Notes: generated by a model from the letters alone, not told the origin. A stretch of 20,584 nucleotides of DNA from Candidatus Levybacteria bacterium RIFCSPLOWO2_01_FULL_39_10 (GCA_001782515.1 MFOV01000001.1:19202-39785), one strand, 5' to 3'. Shown: positions 12,011 through 18,963, counted from the first letter of the stretch. Made by a program: numbers and translations.

Positions 12011-13338
12011 AACCCTCATTTAAAGTTTTAGTAAAAGACAAAAATGCCCGGGCTGGAGTTATAAAAACTTCCCATGGAGATATTGAAACTCCTGCATTTA
12101 TCCCTGTTGGGACAAAGGCAACCGTTAAAAGTTTGACTTCGGAGCAAATAAGAGAAATTGGCCCTCAAGTAGTGCTTGTCAATACTTACCATTTGCATCT
12201 GCAGCCGGGAGAAGATGTGATTAAAAAACTTGGGGGATTACATTCGTTTATGAATTGGGACAAACCGATGATGAGTGACAGCGGTGGATTTCAGGTTTTT
12301 TCCTTGGGAATTGGGCTTGAAAAACCAGGAGTTAAATTCCTTAAAGACTTAGACGATGGAAGATCGAAGGTAGAAAGTAGAAATTTGAAGATTGAAGATA
12401 GAAAATTGATCCATCGTCCATCCTCCATCATCAATAATCTATCATCCACTATCTATCCTCTATCGTCAAATGATGAACCGCGGCCTAGGCTAAATAAGAT
12501 AACAGAAGAGGGGGTGGAATTTCAGTCTCATATTGATGGATCCAGACGTAAGCTAACGCCCGAGAGTTCGATCGCGATTCAGGAAAAACTGGGAGCAGAT
12601 CTTATTATTGCGTTTGATGATTTGGAATCGCCAACTTATTCGTATGAACAAACGAAAAAGAGCTTAGATCTAACCAATAGATGGGAATTGAGGAGTTTGA
12701 AAGCACATCTAACCTTCCAAGGCGAGGCCTTCCAAGGCGAGGCCTTGCGAGGCAAAAGGCCGAATCAGCTTTTGTATGGAGTGACACATGGGGGAGAGTT
12801 CGAAGAGCTGAGACGTAAGTCAGCAAAGTTCGTAAATTCCAATTTCGACGCTGTAGCGCTTGGAGGTGCACATAAAAATAAAAAAAATTTATATGAAGTA
12901 GTTGAATGGACGGTTTGCGAGTTGGACGAGGATAAACCAAGACATTTACTAGGAGTTGGTGAGGTAGATGATATTTTTGAATCTGTTGCGCGGGGAATAG
13001 ATACTTTCGATTGCGTAATTCCAACAAGATTAGGAAGAATGGGGCATGTGTTCGCAGGTCCACCATTGGGAAACATTCGAAATCGGTTCAGATATGATAT
13101 CACCAAATCCAAATTCGTATCTGATGAAAAATCAATTGATCCAAAATGCCAGTGCTGGGTTTGTCAAAACTTTTCCCGGGCGTATGTAAACCATTTATTC
13201 CGCTCCCGTGAGCTTCTTGCTTACACTCTGGCAACCTACCACAATGTTTATTTTATGGTTAATCTTACAAATCAAATCCGTGACTCAATTCTTAATAGTC
13301 AGTTCGAAAAACTCAAAAAAGTCTGGATAAAAAGCTAA
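12007..13338 (+). CDS. tgt: Queuine tRNA-guanine transglycosylase with two in-frame insertions
   Basis: Tgt exchanges G34 of GUN-anticodon tRNAs for a queuosine precursor base. Catalytic features are intact: D91 in SDSGGFQVF, nucleophile D335 in TFDCVIPTR, and the zinc site CQCWVC followed by a conserved His. Where many Tgts have GIVQGG this one has GVTHGG (H261), so the base-recognition Gln is replaced. I use the ATG at 12007, which overlaps the cutA stop, not one seven codons upstream. At 443 residues it is long for a bacterial Tgt. The excess comes from residues about 116-154, encoded by a 116-bp palindromic element, and residues 237-249, encoded by a 15-bp tandem repeat (FQGEA twice, then LRG). 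Both lie in variable loops. Confidence 0.93.
   Translation: MKPSFKVLVKDKNARAGVIKTSHGDIETPAFIPVGTKATVKSLTSEQIREIGPQVVLVNTYHLHLQPGEDVIKKLGGLHSFMNWDKPMMSDSGGFQVFSLGIGLEKPGVKFLKDLDDGRSKVESRNLKIEDRKLIHRPSSIINNLSSTIYPLSSNDEPRPRLNKITEEGVEFQSHIDGSRRKLTPESSIAIQEKLGADLIIAFDDLESPTYSYEQTKKSLDLTNRWELRSLKAHLTFQGEAFQGEALRGKRPNQLLYGVTHGGEFEELRRKSAKFVNSNFDAVALGGAHKNKKNLYEVVEWTVCELDEDKPRHLLGVGEVDDIFESVARGIDTFDCVIPTRLGRMGHVFAGPPLGNIRNRFRYDITKSKFVSDEKSIDPKCQCWVCQNFSRAYVNHLFRSRELLAYTLATYHNVYFMVNLTNQIRDSILNSQFEKLKKVWIKS
12352..12467 (+). repeat. 116-bp palindromic element inserted in frame in tgt (copy 1)
   Basis: The element begins with GACGAT and ends with the inverted ATCGTC. The left half is purine-rich (units like GAAGATAGAAAATTGA) and the right half pyrimidine-rich (units like CCATCATC and CTATCC), so the halves form a long imperfect hairpin. 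About 20 of the outer 29 positions pair. It encodes residues 116-154 of Tgt, between SLG and KITEEGV, which are nearly adjacent in ordinary Tgts. A second element of exactly the same length and reading phase is at 19528-19643. Confidence 0.75.
12713..12753 (+). repeat. 15-bp tandem repeat in tgt
   Basis: CCTTCCAAGGCGAGG occurs twice exactly (12713-12727, 12728-12742), followed by a partial copy CCTTGCGAGGC (12743-12753). It encodes FQGEA-FQGEA-LRG in the loop before the LLYGVTHGG strand. It is GC-rich compared with its surroundings, and the 15-bp unit preserves the frame. Confidence 0.85.
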
Positions 13339-13345
13339 TTATTTT

Positions 13346-13792
13346 ATGAAAGAAGGCTACATATCGGAAAAAATCCTCCCAAAAGATGTTGCAGGCAGGG
13401 TATCCGTAACGCTTAGGGTTGACTCATATAAAGATTTAAATCCTGAGTTTGGGGGAGACGGAATAACTGTAGAGACTTGCTTTGAAGAAAGAGAGGGAGT
13501 TTCGTATAAAACAACTACATTTAGAGCGGTTGGAGAGGGAGGCCTCATGTCGTCAATTACTACTTATAGAGTTGATACAGCAAAGCTTTGGGGCACTAAA
13601 TTGCCCAAGGAATTTCTAGTTGTTCGTCATAGACTTGAAAGACAAGATGCAAAGGAGCATATAATAGTTGATGCTTTGGGATTTACATCAAGAGTAGAAA
13701 CAGTTGTAGTGAAGAATGGGAAAGTTTTAAAGTATTCAAAAACTTCGGATGAGGAGAGAAAAAGAATAAGCAAACTGTTTAATACTGTTTAA
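13346..13792 (+). CDS. Unknown 148-residue protein
   Basis: I do not recognise this protein. It has no signal peptide or membrane helix. Its predicted strands (GRVSVTLRVDSYKD, GITVETCFEERE, FLVVRHRLERQ, RVETVVVKNGKVLKYSK) suggest a compact beta-rich fold, with a helical C-terminus (SDEERKRISKLF). It starts 7 nt after the tgt stop without a ribosome-binding site and is most likely the last gene of the 11316 operon. Confidence 0.7.
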   Translation: MKEGYISEKILPKDVAGRVSVTLRVDSYKDLNPEFGGDGITVETCFEEREGVSYKTTTFRAVGEGGLMSSITTYRVDTAKLWGTKLPKEFLVVRHRLERQDAKEHIIVDALGFTSRVETVVVKNGKVLKYSKTSDEERKRISKLFNTV

Positions 13793-13851
13793 TATAAGAC
13801 AAATCCTCCCAAACTCTCAAAAAACCTGGATTTAGTCCTAGCGTAAATTAC

Positions 13852-13880
13852 TTGACATATATTATTAATATCAGTATACT
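13852..13880 (+). promoter_or_regulatory. Consensus promoter for the TrpR/YerC-like gene
   Basis: TTGACA (13852-13857), a 17-bp spacer and TATACT (13875-13880) form an almost perfect housekeeping promoter. It ends 6 nt before the ATG at 13887, predicting a leaderless mRNA. This is the strongest promoter seen in the window. Confidence 0.8.
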
Positions 13881-13886
13881 AGTATG

Positions 13887-14177
13887 ATGAAGTTAAGTAT
13901 ATTTAACTCTGCTAGAAATAGAGAAAAGGAAGAAAAGCAGTTGGATCAGTTTATCACGGCTCTTTTAGAGATGGATTCTAAAGAAAAAATGAAAGATTTT
14001 CTCGAAGGAATTTTAACACCGAAAGAGCTTCAGGAACTTCCCCACAGACTTGGAATCGTAAAAATGTTAAAGCGCGGAATTTCTCAACATGATGTTGCTG
14101 GTAAATTAGGAGTTGGAATTGCGACAGTATCTAGGGGCTCACGAGAATTACAAAAAGGAAAATTTAAATATGTTTAA
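13887..14177 (+). CDS. TrpR/YerC-family regulator
   Basis: The protein belongs to the TrpR/YerC/YecD helix-turn-helix family: helices in LDQFITALLEMDSKEKMKDFLEGILTPKELQELPHRLGIVKML, then the DNA-binding element GISQHDVAGKLGVGIATVSRGSRELQKG. At 96 residues it has the usual size. Two ATGs are adjacent (13884, 13887). I prefer 13887 because the -10 ends 6 nt before it, which matches the spacing of other leaderless starts here. trpS lies about 0.5 kb downstream, so tryptophan-linked regulation is possible. YerC-type members are not necessarily tryptophan-responsive, and the ligand is unproven. A terminator hairpin follows the gene. Confidence 0.85.
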   Translation: MKLSIFNSARNREKEEKQLDQFITALLEMDSKEKMKDFLEGILTPKELQELPHRLGIVKMLKRGISQHDVAGKLGVGIATVSRGSRELQKGKFKYV

Positions 14178-14204
14178 ATTTGCATTTGATTTTGAAGACA
14201 AATG

Positions 14205-14233
14205 GACAAGCCTTCTTTTGGAGGCTTGTCTTT
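14205..14233 (+). terminator. Rho-independent terminator after the TrpR/YerC-like gene
   Basis: GACAAGCCTTC (14205-14215) pairs with GGAGGCTTGTC (14220-14230) around a TTTT loop, with one G-U pair, followed by only three T. The 11-bp stem is strong and the T tract is weak. Confidence 0.75.
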
Positions 14234-14265
14234 GCGCGGAATAAAGTTTAGTTCTTTGTAAACAC

Positions 14266-14288
14266 AAACCTCCAGAAATTGGAGGTTT
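14266..14288 (+). promoter_or_regulatory. Hairpin that covers the Shine-Dalgarno site of the 14295 gene
   Basis: AAACCTCCA (14266-14274) is an exact inverted copy of TGGAGGTTT (14280-14288) with a 5-nt loop. The 3' arm contains GGAGGT (14281-14286), the ribosome-binding site 8 nt before the ATG at 14295. In the folded RNA the site would be fully paired. No T tract follows, so a terminator is less likely. Confidence 0.6.
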
Positions 14289-14294
14289 ATATAT

Positions 14295-14690
14295 ATGGAA
14301 AGAATATATACTCGATACGAGGTTGAACCATTAGATCAGGGAGAAATCTATTTGGAGTTCGTTATCGACGGAAAGATTCATTATGTGAAAGACGAAAATT
14401 TTGGAATGGATTTAGAAGAAGCACTTTCATCCGCAGATAGATATGTTCAAATGGAGTATTTTCTGCTTGGAAAAGATATGGCGAGAGGACGAATTCCGAG
14501 GGCCCGGGTTTTTGCGCTAGACGGAATATTGTATAAGTTAAAAGATATCCCGGTTAATGGAATAAGTAGGGGGACTTTTGCAGTAGCAGAGGAAGTATTC
14601 TCGCGTAAACATATAGAGATCCAAGGAGGCCGTGCTGTAAGCGCTCGTCCTTCATATAAATCTCCTTATGCATTGCCTAAGAAGGCTTAA
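14295..14690 (+). CDS. Unknown 131-residue protein
   Basis: I do not recognise this protein. It is soluble-looking, acidic in the first half (YEVEPLDQGEIYLEFVIDGKIHYVKDENFGMDLEEALSSAD) and basic at the C-terminus (GGRAVSARPSYKSPYALPKKA), which may be a flexible tail. It has one of the few strong Shine-Dalgarno sites in the window (GGAGGT, 8 nt before the ATG), and that site is buried in a perfect 9-bp hairpin, so translation may be controlled. No nearby promoter is obvious, so transcription may come from read-through of the weak-tailed terminator at 14205. The stop lies 17 nt before trpS. Confidence 0.7.
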   Translation: MERIYTRYEVEPLDQGEIYLEFVIDGKIHYVKDENFGMDLEEALSSADRYVQMEYFLLGKDMARGRIPRARVFALDGILYKLKDIPVNGISRGTFAVAEEVFSRKHIEIQGGRAVSARPSYKSPYALPKKA

Positions 14691-14701
14691 TCAAATACAA
14701 T
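14673..14701 (+). promoter_or_regulatory. Promoter for trpS inside the end of the preceding gene
   Basis: TTGCCT (14673-14678), a 17-bp spacer and TACAAT (14696-14701) lie just before trpS. The -10 ends 6 nt before the ATG at 14708. A leaderless trpS mRNA is predicted; there is no Shine-Dalgarno sequence. Confidence 0.5.
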
Positions 14702-14707
14702 ACGCAT

Positions 14708-15688
14708 ATGGAGAAAAAAAGAGTATATTCAGGAATAAGAGCAACAGGCCGGTTTCATCTCGGCAATTATTTTGGTGCTGTAAAAGGAATGCTTGAGCTT
14801 CAGGATAAATACGATTGTGTGTTTTCTGTGGTAGATTTACACGCAATCACCACTCCGTATGATCCAAAAGCGCTTAGGGAAAATGTTCGGGATGTAATCT
14901 TGGACTATCTTGCAGCCGGTCTTGATCCTGAAAAATGTTTGATCGAAATCCAATCCTTGGTTCCGGAGCATACAGAACTTGCCTATCTTCTCTCAACAAT
15001 TTATCCCGTAGCGAGGCTTGAAGATTTGCCAACGTATAAAGACAAAAAAGCCCAGTATCCAAAATATGTAAATATGGGACTTTTGTATTATCCGGTACTT
15101 ATGGCAGCAGATATCCTTCTTTACAAGGCTGAGTTTGTGCCAATTGGAAAAGACCAAGAACCCCATCTGGAAGTAACTAGGGAAATTGCCCGAAAGTTTA
15201 ACAATATGTTTGGTGACACATTTGCGGAGCCTCAAAGTTTCAAAACTGACGGGGAATATGTGCCATCCCTAACAGGAGAGGGAAAGATGAGTAAAACCGA
15301 AGCTGGTTCATATATTCTGCTAACTGATAGCCTAGACGAGATAAAAAGAAAGCTCGCGTCCGTTCCAACTGATTCGGGCGAGATCGGAGGAGAAGTTCCT
15401 AAATCTGGAGGAGTGGCGGTTCTGTTTGAGCTTCTGAAGCTGTTCGAACGTGAGGATTTATATAAAAAATATGAAAAAGACTACATGGATAAAAAAATAA
15501 GATATTCTGAGATGAAAGAAGAACTTGCAAATATAATTTATGAGGCTCTTTCTCCGATTCAGAAGAAAAGAGAGGAGATTAAGCGCTCTTTTGACCTTGA
15601 TAATATGGTTGTGGAACACACAAAAATATGCCGCGAAATCGCAGCGACAACTCTTCTTGATGCAAAGCAGAAAATGGGATTGGTTTAA
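14708..15688 (+). CDS. trpS: Tryptophanyl-tRNA synthetase
   Basis: TrpS charges tRNA-Trp with tryptophan. The 326-residue protein has the standard bacterial length and class I signatures. The HIGH-type motif is RFHLGNYFGA near the N-terminus and the KMSKS-type loop is GKMSKT (residues 192-197). Between them is the family segment YPVLMAADILLYKAEFVPIGKDQEPHLEVTREIARKFN, which lines the tryptophan pocket. It appears intact. It probably has its own promoter inside the 3' end of the preceding gene. A TrpR/YerC-like gene lies upstream but is separated by a terminator and another gene. Confidence 0.96.
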   Translation: MEKKRVYSGIRATGRFHLGNYFGAVKGMLELQDKYDCVFSVVDLHAITTPYDPKALRENVRDVILDYLAAGLDPEKCLIEIQSLVPEHTELAYLLSTIYPVARLEDLPTYKDKKAQYPKYVNMGLLYYPVLMAADILLYKAEFVPIGKDQEPHLEVTREIARKFNNMFGDTFAEPQSFKTDGEYVPSLTGEGKMSKTEAGSYILLTDSLDEIKRKLASVPTDSGEIGGEVPKSGGVAVLFELLKLFEREDLYKKYEKDYMDKKIRYSEMKEELANIIYEALSPIQKKREEIKRSFDLDNMVVEHTKICREIAATTLLDAKQKMGLV

Positions 15689-15772
15689 AAATATAAATCG
15701 CTGGGTATTCGCTTTTGCTCAGCACGCTTGCTAAACTTAACCTTGCAACCCAATAATTCCCGCGTCGCTAAG

Positions 15773-15827
15773 AGAAAATCTGCTACAATCCTTTGTTTAA
15801 ATTTAAATAAGATAATGCAGATTTTCT
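15773..15827 (+). repeat. Perfect 11-bp inverted repeat with an internal promoter-like sequence
   Basis: AGAAAATCTGC (15773-15783) and GCAGATTTTCT (15817-15827) are exact inverted copies 33 nt apart. TG-C-TACAAT (15781-15789), an extended -10, overlaps the left arm, so the repeat could be an operator or an RNA stem in the transcript. The rest of the trpS-ftsH gap shows only a possible TGGGT/ACCCA stem (about 15704-15752). Confidence 0.5.
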
Positions 15828-15907
15828 ATTACTTCGCAAAAGGAATGCACCAGCGTTTTGTATTTAGTATTTTTATAGTTTTTACGCTCAAAAAATGTGG
15901 AAAATAA
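15815..15907 (+). CDS. Possible 30-residue hydrophobic small protein
   Basis: A short frame from ATG 15815 encodes MQIFYYFAKGMHQRF and continues into a hydrophobic stretch (VFSIFIVFTL) with a basic end (KKCGK). It could be a single-pass membrane peptide. A promoter-like TGCTACAAT lies about 25 nt upstream, but no ribosome-binding site is present. It may equally be chance in an AT-rich gap; homologues would be needed to accept it. Confidence 0.2.
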   Translation: MQIFYYFAKGMHQRFVFSIFIVFTLKKCGK

Positions 15908-15917
15908 GCTTAAATTG

Positions 15918-15926
15918 TGCTATAAT
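15918..15926 (+). promoter_or_regulatory. Extended -10 promoter for ftsH
   Basis: TG-C-TATAAT is a perfect extended -10 and ends 8 nt before the ATG at 15935. It predicts a leaderless mRNA and supports 15935 over the internal ATG at 15992. Confidence 0.7.
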
Positions 15927-15934
15927 TTCCTCTC

Positions 15935-17818
15935 ATGAAAACAGGCAGTAAAATCACAAAACCGCAGATTTCAAAATTCAAATTCAAAAAAATGAAAAGC
16001 AAGAACTGGAAAAACCTGGTTCTTTACGGATTCGTCTTTTTGTTTTTCATATTCCTTTTTGTAGGTCTTAATACTCCTAATTTAAATCCGGAGACTCAAG
16101 AAATTCCTCTCTCACAGGCAGTTTCTGACACAAAAGACGGAAAAGTGTCAGAGATTGAAGTATATGACAATAAGCTAGTTCTTAAAGAAGGAGACAAGAC
16201 TTATGAAGCAAAAAAAGAGCCCGGATCTGATATTTATACTCTTTTTAAAGACGCAGGTGTTGATTTATCCGAGGTAACAGTAACTGTAAATGACAGAACA
16301 ACACTTAATAATACTTTAAATATTTTAATATCCATTCTCCCGATTCTTCTTATGGTCGGGTTTTTCTATTTCATATTCCGTCAAGCCCGAGGTGCACAGG
16401 ACAGTATATTCTCATTCGGGCAATCAAAAGCAAAACTTTACAGCAAAGATACTCCAAAAATCGGATTTGACCAGGTGGCAGGAGTAGATGAGGCAAAACA
16501 GGAGCTTAAGGAAGTTGTGGACTTTCTTAAAAACCCCGGAAAATACAGAGCAATTGGCGCACGAACCCCAAAAGGCGTACTTATGATAGGGCCTTCAGGA
16601 ACAGGAAAGACTCTTCTTGCCCGAGCAACAGCAGGAGAGGCAAATGTCCCCTTTTTCTCAATGGCAGGATCGGAATTTATGGAAATGCTTGTTGGAGTCG
16701 GCGCAAGTAGAGTCAGGGATCTATTTAATACTGCAAAGAAAAACCAGCCGGCAATAATTTTTATTGATGAAATAGATGCAATAGGAAGACAGCGCGGTAT
16801 GGGTTACATGGGAGGACATGACGAGAGAGAACAGACACTTAATCAGATACTTGTTGAAATGGACGGGTTTTCCAAAAATGAGCAGTTGGTTGTTATGGCG
16901 GCAACAAATAGGCCGGATGTTTTGGATCCGGCGCTTGTTAGGCCCGGAAGATTTGATAGAAGAGTTGCACTTGAGTTTCCTGATGTTGAGGGAAGACGCG
17001 AAATTCTTAAGATTCACGCAAAAGGAAAACCGTTTGAATCAAAAGTCGATTGGGATAAAGTTGCAAAAAGAACTGTTGGGTTTTCAGGAGCAGATATTGA
17101 AAATATGTTAAATGAAGCGGCAATTAGAGCTGCCCGAAACAGCAGGAAAAAAATAGACATGTCAGATCTTGAGGAGGCTGCAACAAAAGTAAAATTGGGA
17201 CCAGAGAAGAAAAGGCTGCAATCTGAGAAAGATCGCGAAATGACTGCGTATCACGAGGCAGGACACGCAATAGTGGGATGGGAAATGCCTCATATTGATC
17301 CAATTCATAGAATCTCAATTGTGTCGCGAGGCATGAGCTTGGGACATACAATGACTGAACCAATTGATAGGGTACATGAAACAAAATCACACCTTCTTGA
17401 GCAGATTTCAATGATGCTTGGAGGACAGGCTGCAGAAAGGCTGGTATTCAACGATATCACAACTGGCGCATCAAACGATATTGAAAAAGCAACTCAGATT
17501 GCCCGCGCCATGGTAATGAGATTTGGTATGAGCAATTTAGGTCCGGTGACTTTGAATATTCAGAAAGAATCCCCTTATGATACTGATCAACTTTCTCCCG
17601 AGATGGCGGCAAAAGTCGATGTTGAGGTAAAAAGAATAATTGATAATGGACTATCTGAAGCTACAAGAGTACTTAAAAAACTTAGAAAAAAACTTGATTT
17701 GTTAGCCCAAGAGCTATTAAAACGAGAAACAATTGAGCAGGAAGATTTTGAGAAACTAATTGGCCCCAAAAAACTGCTTCCGGGTCACAAGCCCGCTGTA
17801 CTTCCTGTTGAGGCATAA
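15935..17818 (+). CDS. ftsH: ATP-dependent zinc metalloprotease FtsH
   Basis: FtsH is a membrane-bound hexameric AAA+ protease that removes misfolded and short-lived proteins. The 627-residue protein has two membrane helices (about residues 31-49 and 130-148) around a small external domain. The AAA domain has Walker A GPSGTGKT (219-226), Walker B IIFIDEIDAIG and the NRPDVLDPALVRPGRFDRR region. The protease domain has the zinc site HEAGH (440-444). Walker A has Ser where GPPGTGKT is usual. Residues 10-19 (KPQISKFKFK) look like a small repeat-derived extension before the first helix. Translation could also begin at M20, but the promoter favours the longer form. The gene is complete and ends near a GCGTATAG-type repeat. 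Confidence 0.97.
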   Translation: MKTGSKITKPQISKFKFKKMKSKNWKNLVLYGFVFLFFIFLFVGLNTPNLNPETQEIPLSQAVSDTKDGKVSEIEVYDNKLVLKEGDKTYEAKKEPGSDIYTLFKDAGVDLSEVTVTVNDRTTLNNTLNILISILPILLMVGFFYFIFRQARGAQDSIFSFGQSKAKLYSKDTPKIGFDQVAGVDEAKQELKEVVDFLKNPGKYRAIGARTPKGVLMIGPSGTGKTLLARATAGEANVPFFSMAGSEFMEMLVGVGASRVRDLFNTAKKNQPAIIFIDEIDAIGRQRGMGYMGGHDEREQTLNQILVEMDGFSKNEQLVVMAATNRPDVLDPALVRPGRFDRRVALEFPDVEGRREILKIHAKGKPFESKVDWDKVAKRTVGFSGADIENMLNEAAIRAARNSRKKIDMSDLEEAATKVKLGPEKKRLQSEKDREMTAYHEAGHAIVGWEMPHIDPIHRISIVSRGMSLGHTMTEPIDRVHETKSHLLEQISMMLGGQAAERLVFNDITTGASNDIEKATQIARAMVMRFGMSNLGPVTLNIQKESPYDTDQLSPEMAAKVDVEVKRIIDNGLSEATRVLKKLRKKLDLLAQELLKRETIEQEDFEKLIGPKKLLPGHKPAVLPVEA

Positions 17819-17820
17819 AT

Positions 17821-17851
17821 TAGCGTTTAGCGTATAGGGAATAGCGTATAG
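17821..17851 (+). repeat. Short degenerate repeat after ftsH
   Basis: TAGCGTTTAGCGTATAG is followed after GGAA by another TAGCGTATAG. It starts 2 nt after the ftsH stop. The rest of the gap to 17914 shows nothing distinctive, and no terminator is evident. Confidence 0.6.
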
Positions 17852-17914
17852 TTTTTAATCTAACAGCTTCCAGCTTGACTTTCAAATGGAAAAGATTAAA
17901 AATTACTTTAGACG

Positions 17915-18514
17915 ATGAAAAATATAAGTAAAGTTGGACTTATTAAAGAATCTTGGGTGATAGTTAAGGAAAATTACAAGCTCATTTATGCACTTCTTAT
18001 AGCATTTATTCTTTATCAGTTTGTCCAGTCTCTTATATCCGCCTTTTTTGAAAACAGCATTTTATCAGTTCTGATTTCTCTTGCGTTTTTTGTAATTACG
18101 GTATTTTTAGAAATCGGTTTTATTAAAATTTCTCTTAAAATAGTTGATAAAAAAGCTGCAAAATTCCAGGAACTTTGGGCATATCCTCAGTATTTACTTC
18201 GAATGCTTGGTGCAACAATACTTTATTCGATCGCAATTTTAGTTGGCCTTATTCTTTTTATAATTCCCGGAATCTATCTTGCAATAAGGCTTCAGTTCTA
18301 CAGCTACACTCTTCTTGATAAAGATAAAAACATAATGGAATCTCTTAAGGGAAGTTGGGAAATGACAAAAGGAAACGTTATAAATCTTACCCTTTTTATG
18401 TTTCTTATTTTTGCAATTAATTTCTTAGGCGCCCTGGCGCTTCTGGTAGGACTTTTAATTACAATTCCAATTTCATTTATCGCAGTAACGCTTCTTTACA
18501 GAAAATTAGGATAA
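17915..18514 (+). CDS. Polytopic membrane protein of unknown function
   Basis: The 199-residue protein is strongly hydrophobic, with about six membrane segments (about residues 24-45, 48-70, 93-128 as a hairpin, 155-196 as a hairpin). The stretch FIIPGIYLAIRLQFYSYTLLDKDKNIMESLKGSWEMTKGN resembles DUF975/YciC-like membrane proteins, in which a Pro-Gly turn is followed by an S-x-x-x-S/T-W helix. The biochemical role is unknown. It has no ribosome-binding site and no clear promoter. The convergent DUF805 gene abuts its stop with no gap. Confidence 0.75.
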   Translation: MKNISKVGLIKESWVIVKENYKLIYALLIAFILYQFVQSLISAFFENSILSVLISLAFFVITVFLEIGFIKISLKIVDKKAAKFQELWAYPQYLLRMLGATILYSIAILVGLILFIIPGIYLAIRLQFYSYTLLDKDKNIMESLKGSWEMTKGNVINLTLFMFLIFAINFLGALALLVGLLITIPISFIAVTLLYRKLG

Positions 18515-18889
18515 TTACTTCATTCCAAAAGCTTTATTCAGCTCATACGCATCTTTTGGTTGATCTCCGTATTTGTTGCTGCCTGAATTTCCCGCAGCAA
18601 ATATAAGATAAAGCCAGACAAAAAATCCAACCACAGGTATTAGAAAAAGTGCACTGAACCATCCGCTTTTTCCAAGATCATGAAACCTTCTTACAGAAAG
18701 CGATACTCCGACAATTGCCGCAAAGATGAATATAACTAGAGATACAAGTCCAGAAATTGCGCTTTGTGGACCAAGTACTGAGTTAAGAACCGAATTAATT
18801 AGTCCTAAAACAATTAGAAAACCAAGGCTTGATACTAAATAAGTTCTTCTGTTGAGCCTTCCTATGTATAGACTGTTGATATATTCCAC
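18515..18889 (-). CDS. DUF805 family membrane protein
   Basis: The 124-residue protein matches DUF805 (YhaH/YhaI type). It starts with the GRLNRRTYLVS motif, then has two membrane helices (about 17-38 and 44-66). The SVRRFHDLGKSGWFSALFLIPVVG motif and third helix follow, and it ends with FAAGNSGSNKYGDQP. The function of the family is unknown. The start codon is GTG at 18889. It is supported by the consensus-like promoter TTGACT-17-TATATT that ends 9 nt upstream, so this too is probably leaderless. It is convergent and adjacent to the 17915 membrane-protein gene. Confidence 0.85.
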   Translation of the reverse strand: MEYINSLYIGRLNRRTYLVSSLGFLIVLGLINSVLNSVLGPQSAISGLVSLVIFIFAAIVGVSLSVRRFHDLGKSGWFSALFLIPVVGFFVWLYLIFAAGNSGSNKYGDQPKDAYELNKAFGMK

Positions 18890-18898
18890 TCTAATTTG

Positions 18899-18927
18899 AA
18901 TATATGTCCAAATTTATTAAAAGTCAA
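18899..18927 (-). promoter_or_regulatory. Promoter for the DUF805 gene
   Basis: On the minus strand TTGACT (18927-18922), a 17-bp spacer and TATATT (18904-18899) precede the GTG start by 9 nt. It is divergent from the +-strand promoter at 18949-18957. Confidence 0.65.
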
Positions 18928-18948
18928 GTTTATGGAAGCATCATAGGA

Positions 18949-18957
18949 TGCTATAAT
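18949..18957 (+). promoter_or_regulatory. Extended -10 promoter for the structured leader and exonuclease gene
   Basis: TG-C-TATAAT is a perfect extended -10. The predicted start at about 18964 leaves nearly 200 nt before the exonuclease ATG, unlike the other promoters in this window. Confidence 0.7.
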
Positions 18958-18963
18958 TGCCAA

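Noticed and set aside
12713..12753. CRISPR-like repeat
   Set aside because: The units are directly adjacent without spacers, only 15 bp long and in coding sequence; no cas gene is present in the window.
12605..13112. Two antisense frames within tgt (153 and 115 codons)
   Set aside because: Both lie opposite conserved tgt sequence and have unusual composition with no recognisable motif.
14993..15235. Antisense frame within trpS
   Set aside because: It is opposite highly conserved TrpRS sequence and has no plausible start context or motif.
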